NCBI RefSeq assembly: GCF_003185895.1
Contig: NZ_QHLY01000005.1
Coordinates: 186,001 to 250,000, forward strand
DNA: 64,000 nt
Direction: 5' to 3'
Source of the DNA: Cryobacterium arcticum
GTDB taxonomy: Bacteria; Actinomycetota; Actinomycetes; Actinomycetales; Microbacteriaceae
Part shown: positions 57,100-64,000 of the stretch, one piece after another
How the letters are laid out: each line of letters starts with the position of its first letter
Numbering within the stretch: the first letter of the stretch is position 1
Program-made: the position numbers and the translations under genes
Notes under the pieces: generated by a model
What the model saw: only the letters and a program-made list of their open reading frames with translations
Database searches by the model: none
What the model was told of the DNA's origin: nothing

Positions 57100-58059
57100 A
57101 TGATGTTCGGGCCGTGGGGCAACGCCGACGAGCAGGACTCCATCCGCGTCATCCACCACGCCCTCGATGCCGGCGTCAACTTCGTCGACACCGCCGACGT
57201 GTATTCCGGCGGCGAATCCGAGCGGATCACGGGCAAGGCCCTCCAGGGCCGCCGCGACGATGTCGTGCTGGCCACGAAGTTCTTCATGCCGATGAGCGAT
57301 GAGCCCAACCACCGGGGCGGATCGCGCAAGTGGATCATGCGCTCGGTTGAAGACTCGCTCCAGCGGCTGCAGACCGACTACATCGACCTGTATCAGGTGC
57401 ACCGCCCCTCCCCCGATACGGATGTGGAGGAGACTCTCGGAGCACTCAGTGACCTCGTGCGTCAGGGCAAGGTGCGTTACATCGGCTCGTCGTCGTATGC
57501 GGCGAGCCAGATCGTGGAAGCCCAGTGGACCGCCCGCGAGAGGAACCTCCAGCGTTTCGTTACCGAGCAGCCGCCGTACTCGATCCTGGTCCGCGGGATC
57601 GAAGCCGATGTGCTGCCGACCGCCCAGCGGCACGGCATGGGCATTCTCACCTATAGCCCCTTGGGCGGCGGATGGCTGTCGGGCCGGTGGCGCAAGGATT
57701 CAGCGTCGTCCCCCACCTCGTCGGCACGTCCGGCGGCACGGTTCGACATGACCAGCCCCGCAAACCAGCAGAAGCTCGACGTGGTCGAGGAACTCGCGCT
57801 TCTCGCGGAGGAAAACGGCATCACGCTGATCCAGCTGGCGCTCGCGTTCGTCATCCGGCACCCCGCCGTCACCTCGGCGATCATCGGGCCCCGCACGATG
57901 GATCAGCTCACGTCGCAGTTGGCCGCGGCGGATGTGGTGCTCACCGACGCGGTGCTCGACCGGATCGATGAACTCGTGGCCCCCGGCGTCACGATCAACC
58001 CCGACGACAACAGCTACGGCGCCACCGAACTCACCCCGGCTGCTCGGCGACGGGCCTGA
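57100..58059 (+). CDS. Aldo/keto reductase (start codon unclear; homology begins near 57040)
   Basis: A (beta/alpha)8 NADPH-dependent oxidoreductase. Visible motifs are NFVDTADVYSGGESERI (catalytic Asp and Tyr), the Lys of VLATKFFMP and YIDLYQVHRP. The coding similarity continues upstream of the ATG at 57100 without stop: IDYRTLGRTGVSVSPLCLGT, the normal N terminus, begins at 57040 with ATC. No ATG, GTG or TTG lies between the in-frame TAA at 57007 and 57100. Either an ATC start is used, or a start mutation has truncated the gene; a truncated protein would lack the first beta hairpin. Confidence 0.8.
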   Translation: MMFGPWGNADEQDSIRVIHHALDAGVNFVDTADVYSGGESERITGKALQGRRDDVVLATKFFMPMSDEPNHRGGSRKWIMRSVEDSLQRLQTDYIDLYQVHRPSPDTDVEETLGALSDLVRQGKVRYIGSSSYAASQIVEAQWTARERNLQRFVTEQPPYSILVRGIEADVLPTAQRHGMGILTYSPLGGGWLSGRWRKDSASSPTSSARPAARFDMTSPANQQKLDVVEELALLAEENGITLIQLALAFVIRHPAVTSAIIGPRTMDQLTSQLAAADVVLTDAVLDRIDELVAPGVTINPDDNSYGATELTPAARRRA

Positions 58060-58180
58060 CTGCTCGCTCGACCTGCCCGATTCGGCGGCGCCTCTCCTCC
58101 ACAGGGGTGCCGCCGATGGCCTTCTCCACCGCTGATTTACTGGGATCTGCAGTGTCGGTGGTGGGTGGTTCTATAGAGCC

Positions 58181-59653
58181 ATGGCCACCTCAAACGCCAC
58201 ACCCGAAGACGCACCAGGCGAGCCCGACTCGGCTCGATCCGAGGGCGCAGAGACTGCCGCTTCCACCGGGCCTGTGTGCCCCGATGACGGCCGTGATCCC
58301 ACCACGACCGCGATCGCTGCGATCATCGATCCGCTGATCGAGAACGAGAAGGTGATCGCGGCCGGGTTCGCCGAACGCGCCCGGCTGCTCGCCGAACTGC
58401 ACCGGCTCGGCGAGCACCCGGCCATCATCGCCGGGCTGCGCGGCGACCCGGTCGAAACCGGGGCGAACGATCCCGACACCCACGCGCACGGGCCGGCCTG
58501 GGACGACGTGGAACTGGCCGAGCGCACCCTCGCGACCGAGGTCGCCGGGGCGCTCCGGTTGCACTCCACGACGGCGCGGATGATGATCTTCAACGCCGCC
58601 CACCTGGTTGAGAAACTGCCCGGGTTTCACCAGGCGTTGGCGCAGGGGCGGATCAGTTGGGCGCACGTGCTGAGAATGCAAGACGTGACCACCGGCGCCC
58701 CCGACGAGGTACTGCCCGCCCTCGAAGCGGCCGTGCTGCCGAAAGCGGAGAAGCTCACCGCGACGCAGTTCGGCAGGGTCGCCGCCCGAGAACTGGACCG
58801 GTTGCATCCGGTGTCGTTGCAGGAGCGCGTCGACGTCGGCGCATCCTTGCGGCGGGTGGTGCTGCAGCCCGACGTGGACGGCATGGCTTGGTTGAACGCG
58901 TACCTCAAGGCCGATGAGGCGCAGGCGGGGTATGACCGGTTGACCCGGATCGCGAAGAGCCTCAACGACGCCGACACCAACGATGGTGCCGACGGCGCCG
59001 ATCCCGGCTGCGAGGTGGTGCTGCGCACGATGGATCAACGCCGCGCAGACGCCTTCCGGGACCTGCTCCTGGACGGCGAATGCGCCGGCGGCCTCGGCCG
59101 AGGCATCCGCGGCACCGTGCACGTCACCGTTCCCGTGCTCACCCTGATGGGCACGAGCTGCGAACCCGGCATGTTGGAAGGGTACGGGCCGATCGACCCG
59201 GAAACGGCCCGACGGCTGGCGGGCACCGCACCCAGTTAGGACCGGATCCTCACCCACCCGGAAACCGGGTGCATCCTCTCCGTCGGCCGGGACTCGTACA
59301 CTCCGCCGGCGGATATGAAGCGGTACACCGAGATTCGGGATCAGACCTGTCAAGGAATCGGCTGCAACCGCAAAGCCACCCACAGTGAAATTGACCACAC
59401 CGTGCCCTGGAACAGGGGCGGGCCAACCGCCGTCGGAAACCTCGTACATCTCTGCAAGGCGTGTCACCGGTTGAAACACCAATCCAGCTTCAGCACCCGG
59501 CAAACCCCGACCGGTGCGCTCACCTGGACGAGTCCCGGCGGCAAGATCTACACCCACGAACCCGCCAACCCCATCGGGTCCCCCACACCGGCAGCGCCGG
59601 CCAGGCCGCCGTTGCCGCCGTCGACCGGGAGAGCAGACCCACCGCCGTTCTGA
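58181..59653 (+). pseudogene. DUF222-HNH endonuclease (13E12-repeat family) interrupted by one in-frame TAG
   Basis: The DUF222 domain occupies 58181-59236 (ELAERTLATEVAGALRLHSTTARMMIFNAAHLVEKLP...). A TAG at 59237-59239 stops the frame at APS|DRILTHPETG, but the same frame continues open for another 138 codons and encodes the HNH domain: CQGIGCNRKATHSEIDHTVPWNRGG and NLVHLCKACHRLKH. Family members read APSWDRIL here, so TGG (Trp) became TAG by one change. The gene is a recent nonsense pseudogene, or yields a DUF222-only protein of 352 residues. These genes are multi-copy in actinobacteria. Confidence 0.87.
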
Positions 59654-59782
59654 TCCGCCGGCCAGAACGCGGATTGGTGCGCCGGCGAACCGGCGTGGCG
59701 GCAGGCAGGCCCGCTAGTGTCGGAGTGAGAGCCCGTCACCGGGTGAACCGGCACCTGGCCCTCCCGTCGCAAAGGAGCAGCC

Positions 59783-60286
59783 ATGGTGCGCACACCCCCG
59801 CCAGTCATCGTCGGCGTCACCTCCGGCCAACCCGATGCGGTGGTGTTGGCCGCGTCGGAGTTCGCCGCCCAGTTCGGTGCCGAGTTGATCTGCGCGGCGG
59901 TGGATCCGAGCCGCTTCGTGCTCGAGGAGCTGCCCGACGGCAGCGTCACCTCGGCCTCGTTCGACCCCGACTCGCTCGAAGCACCCACGACCGAATTCGA
60001 TCCCGGCTTGGCCGCACAGATTGAACGCGTGCTGCACGGCCGCTCCGTCACCTGGTCCACCCGCGCCCTCGCCGGCGAGCCGGCCCAGGCGCTCGGCCGC
60101 CTCGCCGGAACCGTGCGCGCGGTGATGATCATCGTGGGCTCGCGCGAACCCACGATCCGGCACAATTTCCGCTTTTTCTTCACCGGGTCCATCGCCGTGA
60201 AACTCGCCCACGGACAACACCGCCCGGTGGTCATCATCCCGCTGCAACCCGTACCTTTCGGCGAAGAACTGCCCTGGGACGAGTAG
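59783..60286 (+). CDS. Universal-stress-protein-like protein, second copy
   Basis: A 167-residue Usp-fold protein closely related to the one at 2336-2881: PVIVGVTSGQPDAVVLAASEFAAQFGAELI, later VMIIVGSREPTIRHNFRFFFTGS and HGQHRPVVIIPLQPVPF, with an acidic tryptophan tail. Like its paralogue it lacks the full GxxGxxxxxxxxxG(S/T) ATP loop. AAAGGAG precedes the ATG. Role unknown beyond the fold; it stands alone between the broken HNH gene and an ABC exporter. Confidence 0.75.
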   Translation: MVRTPPPVIVGVTSGQPDAVVLAASEFAAQFGAELICAAVDPSRFVLEELPDGSVTSASFDPDSLEAPTTEFDPGLAAQIERVLHGRSVTWSTRALAGEPAQALGRLAGTVRAVMIIVGSREPTIRHNFRFFFTGSIAVKLAHGQHRPVVIIPLQPVPFGEELPWDE

Positions 60287-60407
60287 CCGAAGCCTCCCAG
60301 CCGGGCACCACCTCCTCCGTCCGGCGGAGTCCAGCGTTCAGCCCCCAGACGGATGTTGCGGCACCAGCGCATCCGTAGCTTTATGGGTAGACGACGAAAG
60401 GGCTCAC

Positions 60408-61292
60408 ATGCTCGAGATCAGGGGAATCAACAAGAACTACGGTGCCCATCAGGTGCTCACCGACGTGAGCTTCACCGTGGGTGATGGGCGCATGACCGGA
60501 TTCGTCGGAGCGAACGGCGCCGGCAAGACCACCACGATGCGCATCATCCTGGGTGTGTTGGCATCCGACTCCGGCAGCGTTCTGCTCGATGGCACCCCGC
60601 TCACGGCCGGTGACCGTCGCCGTTTCGGCTACATGCCCGAAGAACGCGGGCTTTACCCGAAGATGAAGGTGGCCGAGCAACTCGTCTACCTGGCCCGGCT
60701 GCACGGGCTCAGCCCCGCCGCTGCCAAGCAGAACACCAACGACCTGCTCGAGCGGCTCAGCCTCGACCAGCGGGCCGGCGACTTGGTGGAGTCACTCTCG
60801 CTGGGCAACCAACAGCGGGCCCAGATCGCCGCGGCCCTGGTGCACGACCCCGAGTTCCTGGTGCTCGACGAGCCATTCTCCGGTCTCGACCCGATCGCGG
60901 TCGAGGTGGTGCTCACGGTGCTCAAGGAGCACGCCGCAGCCGGGGCTCCCGTGCTCTTCTCCTCCCACCAGCTCGACCTCGTCGAACGACTCTGCGACGA
61001 CCTGGTGATCATCGCCGCCGGCGAGATCCGCGCCAACGGCTCCCGCGAGAAGCTGCGCGACCAGTTCAGCACGCCGCGATTCGAGATCCATTCCGCCGTC
61101 GATGCCGGCTGGATCCGCGGCGTCGAGGGCATCACCGTGATCGACTTCGACGGCGGCGAGGCCGTCTTCGAAGCCGACTCGGATGCCGCCAGCCAGACCG
61201 TGTTGCGCGAGGCCCTGTCCCGCGGCGCGGTGCACTCATTCGGCCACCTGCGGCCATCCCTCGCCACCATCTTCAAGGAGGTCGTGCAGTGA
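60408..61292 (+). CDS. ABC transporter ATP-binding protein (NatA/YhaQ-type)
   Basis: A 294-residue ATPase: Walker A GANGAGKTT near residues 35-43, signature LSLGNQQRAQIAAAL, Walker B FLVLDEPFSGLDP and a C-terminal DUF4162-like domain. LSLGNQQ in place of LSGGQ is the hallmark of NatA/YhaQ exporters of Na+ or peptides. A promoter-like TTTATGGGTAGACG region lies 30 bases upstream. GTG of the permease overlaps its stop. Confidence 0.9.
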   Translation: MLEIRGINKNYGAHQVLTDVSFTVGDGRMTGFVGANGAGKTTTMRIILGVLASDSGSVLLDGTPLTAGDRRRFGYMPEERGLYPKMKVAEQLVYLARLHGLSPAAAKQNTNDLLERLSLDQRAGDLVESLSLGNQQRAQIAAALVHDPEFLVLDEPFSGLDPIAVEVVLTVLKEHAAAGAPVLFSSHQLDLVERLCDDLVIIAAGEIRANGSREKLRDQFSTPRFEIHSAVDAGWIRGVEGITVIDFDGGEAVFEADSDAASQTVLREALSRGAVHSFGHLRPSLATIFKEVVQ

Positions 61293-62428
61293 GCACAGCT
61301 ACCGAACCCCGCCGCGACACGCCCGCCCGCACCCGCGCCACGCACACCGCGCCCAGCTTCTGGGCCAGTGTCTGGCTGGTCTCCTCCCGGGAGATCGCCT
61401 CGCGCCTGCGCAGCAAGGCGTTCCTCATCTCCACCGGCATCCTGCTGCTGATCGCCGTGGGCTCCGTGATCGCCGGCGGCATCCTCAGCGCCAACACCAG
61501 CACCAACACCACCCAGGTCGCCGTGGTCGGCACCGCTAGCGCTGTCGTCGGCGAGTCCTCGGGCCTCACCGCGGTGCCCGCCGACGACGTCGCCGCAGCC
61601 GAAGCGCTCGTGCGCGACGGCACCGTGTCGGCCGCCGTGGTGCCGGATGACTCCCTACTCGGCGTGTCGGTGATCGCCCTCGACTCCCCGCCGGCCGACG
61701 TGATGAACGCGCTCAGCGTCTCCCCCGCCGTCGAACTGCTCGACCCGGCGGCCCAGGGCGGCTTCCTCGTCTACCTGGTGGCGCTCGGCTTCGGCCTGGT
61801 GTTCTTCATGTCGGCGCTCACCTTCGGCTCCACCATCGCGCAGAGCGTCGTCGAAGAGAAACAGACCCGCGTGGTCGAGATCCTGATGACCACCATCCCG
61901 GTGCGTGCGCTGCTGGCCGGCAAGGTGGTCGGCAACTCGATCATGGCGTTCGGCCAAATCGTGGCGATCGCGCTGCTGGTAGGCATCGGTATGGCGATCA
62001 CCGGGCAACGGGTGTTGCTGGCCGACCTCGGCCCGGCCATCGGCTGGTTCGCGGTGTTCTTCGCCTTCGGCTTCGTCATGATCGCCGCCCTGTTCGCCGC
62101 GACGGCCTCGATGGTGTCTCGGCAGGAAGACGTGGGCACCACCACCGCCCCGGTCACGTACCTGGTGATGCTCCCCTACATTCTGGTGATCATCTTCAAC
62201 GACAACCCGCTGGTGATGGCGATCATGTCGTACGTGCCGTTCTCCGCCCCGGTCGGGATGCCCGTGCGCATCTTCCTGGGTACGGCCGAGTGGTGGGAGC
62301 CGATCCTGTCGCTGGTCATCCTCGCCCTCACCACCGCCGGGGTGATCCTGTTCGGCTCCCGCATCTACCGCAACTCACTGCTGCGGATGGGCGGCCGGGT
62401 CACCTACAAGCAGGCTCTGCGCGGCTGA
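61289..62428 (+). CDS. ABC-2 family permease (NatB/YhaP-type)
   Basis: A 379-residue membrane protein. Helix 1 near residues 45-67 is followed by an extracytoplasmic domain of about 100 residues (VAVVGTASAVVGESSGLTAVP...) and then five helices; VVEEKQTRVVEILMTTIPVRALLAGKVVGN is the ABC-2_3 cytoplasmic signature. It forms an exporter with the preceding ATPase. Start GTG 61289 overlaps the ATPase stop (GTGA). A strong hairpin ends the unit. Confidence 0.88.
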   Translation: MSTATEPRRDTPARTRATHTAPSFWASVWLVSSREIASRLRSKAFLISTGILLLIAVGSVIAGGILSANTSTNTTQVAVVGTASAVVGESSGLTAVPADDVAAAEALVRDGTVSAAVVPDDSLLGVSVIALDSPPADVMNALSVSPAVELLDPAAQGGFLVYLVALGFGLVFFMSALTFGSTIAQSVVEEKQTRVVEILMTTIPVRALLAGKVVGNSIMAFGQIVAIALLVGIGMAITGQRVLLADLGPAIGWFAVFFAFGFVMIAALFAATASMVSRQEDVGTTTAPVTYLVMLPYILVIIFNDNPLVMAIMSYVPFSAPVGMPVRIFLGTAEWWEPILSLVILALTTAGVILFGSRIYRNSLLRMGGRVTYKQALRG

Positions 62429-62486
62429 TCACCCGGCGGAGCAGCCCGCCGATTGCGCGGCGAATCGTTCCGCCACAAAGAATCCG

Positions 62487-62536
62487 GTCTGCCCCGGGGC
62501 CTCCGCACACGTTCCGTGCGGGGCCCCGGAGCAGAC
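62487..62536 (+). terminator. Terminator after the NatAB-like operon
   Basis: GTCTGC (62487-62492) pairs with GCAGAC (62531-62536) and the stem continues inward through CCGGGGCC / GGCCCCGG and CCGCAC / GTGCGG with one mismatch and one bulge around the loop ACGTTCC. It is one of the longest hairpins in the window. Confidence 0.8.
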
Positions 62537-62574
62537 GCACAGATTCACTGCGTCTGTTTGCGCCAAGATGGAGT

Positions 62575-63645
62575 GTGACCACCCTCCATGACCTACTCTC
62601 CCGCGGCTTCGCCTCCGACAATTATTCGGGCATCCACCCGGAGATCCTCGACGCGATAGTACGTGCCAACGGCGCCCACCAGATCGCCTACGGCGACGAC
62701 GTGTACACCGCCGAACTGCAGCGAGTATTCGCCCGCCACTTCGGCGAGGGCGTGCAGGCGTTCCCGGTCTTCAACGGCACCGGCGCCAACGTCACTGCGC
62801 TGCAGTCGATGCTGCCTCGCTGGGGAGCGGTGGTGTGCGCGAGCACCGCGCATATCAACACCGACGAGGGCGGCGCGCCCGAACGTGTCGGCGGGCTCAA
62901 GCTGTTGCCGGTGGCGACCCCCGACGGCAAGCTCACCCCCGACCTGATCGACCAGGAAGCCTGGGGCTGGGGCGACGAGCACCGCGCCCAGCCGCTCGTG
63001 GTGTCGATCACCCAGACCACCGAACTCGGCACCCTCTACACGCCGGCCGAGGTGCGCGCCATCGCCGACCACGCACACGCCAAGGGCATGTTGCTGCACA
63101 TGGACGGAGCCCGCATCTCCAACGCCGCCGCCGCCCTCGGGGTGCCGTTCAAGGAATTCACCACCGACGCCGGCGTCGACCTGCTCAGCTTCGGCGGCAC
63201 CAAGAACGGCATGATGCTGGGCGAGTGCATCGTGGTGCTCAACCCCGACGCATCCACCGGGCTCAAGTACCTGCGCAAGATCAACATGCAGCTTTCGTCG
63301 AAGATGCGGTTCATCTCCGCCCAGCTGATCGCCTTGCTCGACGGTGACCTGTGGCTGCGCAACGCCGATCACGCCAACGCCATGGCCGCGCGCCTGCGCG
63401 GTGCCCTGGAAGAGGGCCTGATGGATGGCTCGGTGACCGGAATCTCGTTCAGCCAGCCCACGCAGGCCAATGCGATCTTCGCCGTGCTGCCGGCAGGCGT
63501 GGCCGATAAGGTGCGCGAGGCATACCGGTTCTACGACTGGAACCCTGCCACCGGCGAGGTGCGCTGGATGTGCGGCTTCGACACCACCCCGGAAGACGTC
63601 GACGACTTTGTCGCCGCCCTGACCAAGGAGCTGGCCACAGCATGA
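62575..63645 (+). CDS. Low-specificity threonine aldolase / beta-eliminating lyase family
   Basis: A 356-residue fold-type I PLP enzyme. The opening FASDNYSGIHPEIL, the DEGGAPERVGGLKL loop, HMDGARISNAAAALG with the PLP-contacting Asp, and SFGGTKNG with Schiff-base Lys210 match L-threonine aldolases of the LtaE group. It would split L-threonine or beta-hydroxy amino acids to glycine and an aldehyde. I chose GTG 62575, directly after the terminator and promoter region. Its stop overlaps the start of the acyl-CoA ligase (ATGA). Confidence 0.87.
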   Translation: MTTLHDLLSRGFASDNYSGIHPEILDAIVRANGAHQIAYGDDVYTAELQRVFARHFGEGVQAFPVFNGTGANVTALQSMLPRWGAVVCASTAHINTDEGGAPERVGGLKLLPVATPDGKLTPDLIDQEAWGWGDEHRAQPLVVSITQTTELGTLYTPAEVRAIADHAHAKGMLLHMDGARISNAAAALGVPFKEFTTDAGVDLLSFGGTKNGMMLGECIVVLNPDASTGLKYLRKINMQLSSKMRFISAQLIALLDGDLWLRNADHANAMAARLRGALEEGLMDGSVTGISFSQPTQANAIFAVLPAGVADKVREAYRFYDWNPATGEVRWMCGFDTTPEDVDDFVAALTKELATA

Positions 63646-64000
63646 ACGTCTTCGCGAGCAAACCCTGGCTGGCGTCTTACGCGGTCGGCGTGCCCAACGC
63701 CATCCCCGACCCCACCGAGACCCTCGTCGACATGATCGAGGGCTCCACCCGCCGGTTCGCCGGCGAGGTCGCGCTGGACTTCTTCGGCGGCACCATGACC
63801 TACGCCGAACTCGGCGACGAGATCTCCCGGGTGGCCAACGGCCTGCGCCGTCTCGGCGTGAAGCCGGGCGACCGGGTGGCGCTCGTGCTGCCGAACTGCC
63901 CGCAGCACATCGTGGCGTTCTACGCCGTGCTGCGCCTGGGCGCGATCGTGGTCGAGCACAACCCGCTCTACACCGAGCGGGAACTGCGCCACCAGTTCGA
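63642..64000 (+). CDS. AMP-binding long-chain acyl-CoA ligase, N-terminal part (runs off the right edge)
   Basis: The first 119 codons of an ANL-superfamily enzyme. SKPWLASYAVGVPNAIPDP, ALDFFGGTMTYAELGDEI and LRRLGVKPGDRVALVLPNCPQ match FadD-type fatty acyl-CoA ligases, followed by RLGAIVVEHNPLYTERELRH. The P-loop and adenylation motifs lie beyond the edge. The start overlaps the threonine aldolase stop by four bases, so the two are translated together; why is unclear. Confidence 0.85.
   Translation, partial: MNVFASKPWLASYAVGVPNAIPDPTETLVDMIEGSTRRFAGEVALDFFGGTMTYAELGDEISRVANGLRRLGVKPGDRVALVLPNCPQHIVAFYAVLRLGAIVVEHNPLYTERELRHQF

Noticed and set aside
58181-59653. DUF222-HNH gene considered as part of an insertion sequence or intein
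   Set aside because: No terminal inverted repeats, target duplication, transposase or splicing motifs are visible around it; these genes occur as stand-alone multi-copy genes.

Overview
The window is a contiguous piece of a high-GC actinobacterial chromosome. The compact gene packing, GTG starts, 4-base stop/start overlaps, leaderless-looking promoters and family content (DUF6421, FBP-domain protein, CarD, DUF222-HNH) point to Microbacteriaceae, perhaps near Cryobacterium or Leifsonia. The genus is an inference from style and families, not from a marker gene. I saw no rRNA, tRNA, CRISPR array, prophage or intact insertion sequence, and no gene-free stretch longer than 300 bases.

Layout. 1-2.9 kb: an FBP-domain gene cut by the edge, an SGNH hydrolase with its TetR regulator, a small acidic protein and a Usp-like protein. 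2.9-4.6 kb: a fluoride riboswitch followed by phosphoglycerate mutase and two overlapping crcB genes. 4.6-10.8 kb: a TetR/hydrolase divergon with paired operators, a YCII-ECF42 sigma pair, an XRE regulator, a SnoaL-like protein, a D-threonine-aldolase-like enzyme and a VOC protein. 10.85-17.4 kb: an autoregulated HTH-ClpN pair, a DrrAB-type exporter, a CPA1 antiporter with a low-complexity insert, alanine dehydrogenase and an SRPBCC protein. 17.4-23.8 kb: an FMN reductase and IclR regulator facing a five-gene catabolic operon (CoA-transferase, citryl-CoA-lyase-like protein, LigB- and LigA-like dioxygenase subunits, amidohydrolase). 23.9-31.6 kb: small regulators, a metallo-hydrolase, an SDR protein, an isochorismatase/HxlR pair, a TOBE regulator with modABC, and CarD.

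31.6-36.5 kb: a membrane protein, an EAL-domain protein, a 58-residue DUF1059 protein, prfC and a ROK sugar kinase. 36.6-42.8 kb: a sugar ABC operon with a NagZ-like GH3 enzyme and a ROK repressor; together with the ROK kinase this looks like uptake and use of an amino-sugar oligosaccharide. 42.9-46.1 kb: a P-loop kinase ending in a palindromic element, a membrane protein, and a GPP34 protein translationally coupled to a MerR regulator with a classic 19-bp-spacer promoter. 46.3-50.3 kb: DUF6421, an SDR protein, a siderophore-interacting reductase with a His/Asp tail, and an AraC regulator behind a DtxR/IdeR iron box. 50.4-57 kb: an MMPL exporter with its TetR regulator, a NarL-type two-component pair and a second XRE regulator. 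57-64 kb: an aldo/keto reductase without a normal start codon, a DUF222-HNH gene broken by one in-frame TAG, a second Usp protein, a NatAB-like exporter, a threonine-aldolase-like enzyme and the first part of an acyl-CoA ligase.

The points most worth a second look are the fluoride riboswitch placed before a glycolytic mutase, the CoA-transferase/citryl-CoA-lyase/LigAB operon, whose pathway I cannot match to a textbook route, and several operators that sit directly on leaderless start codons.
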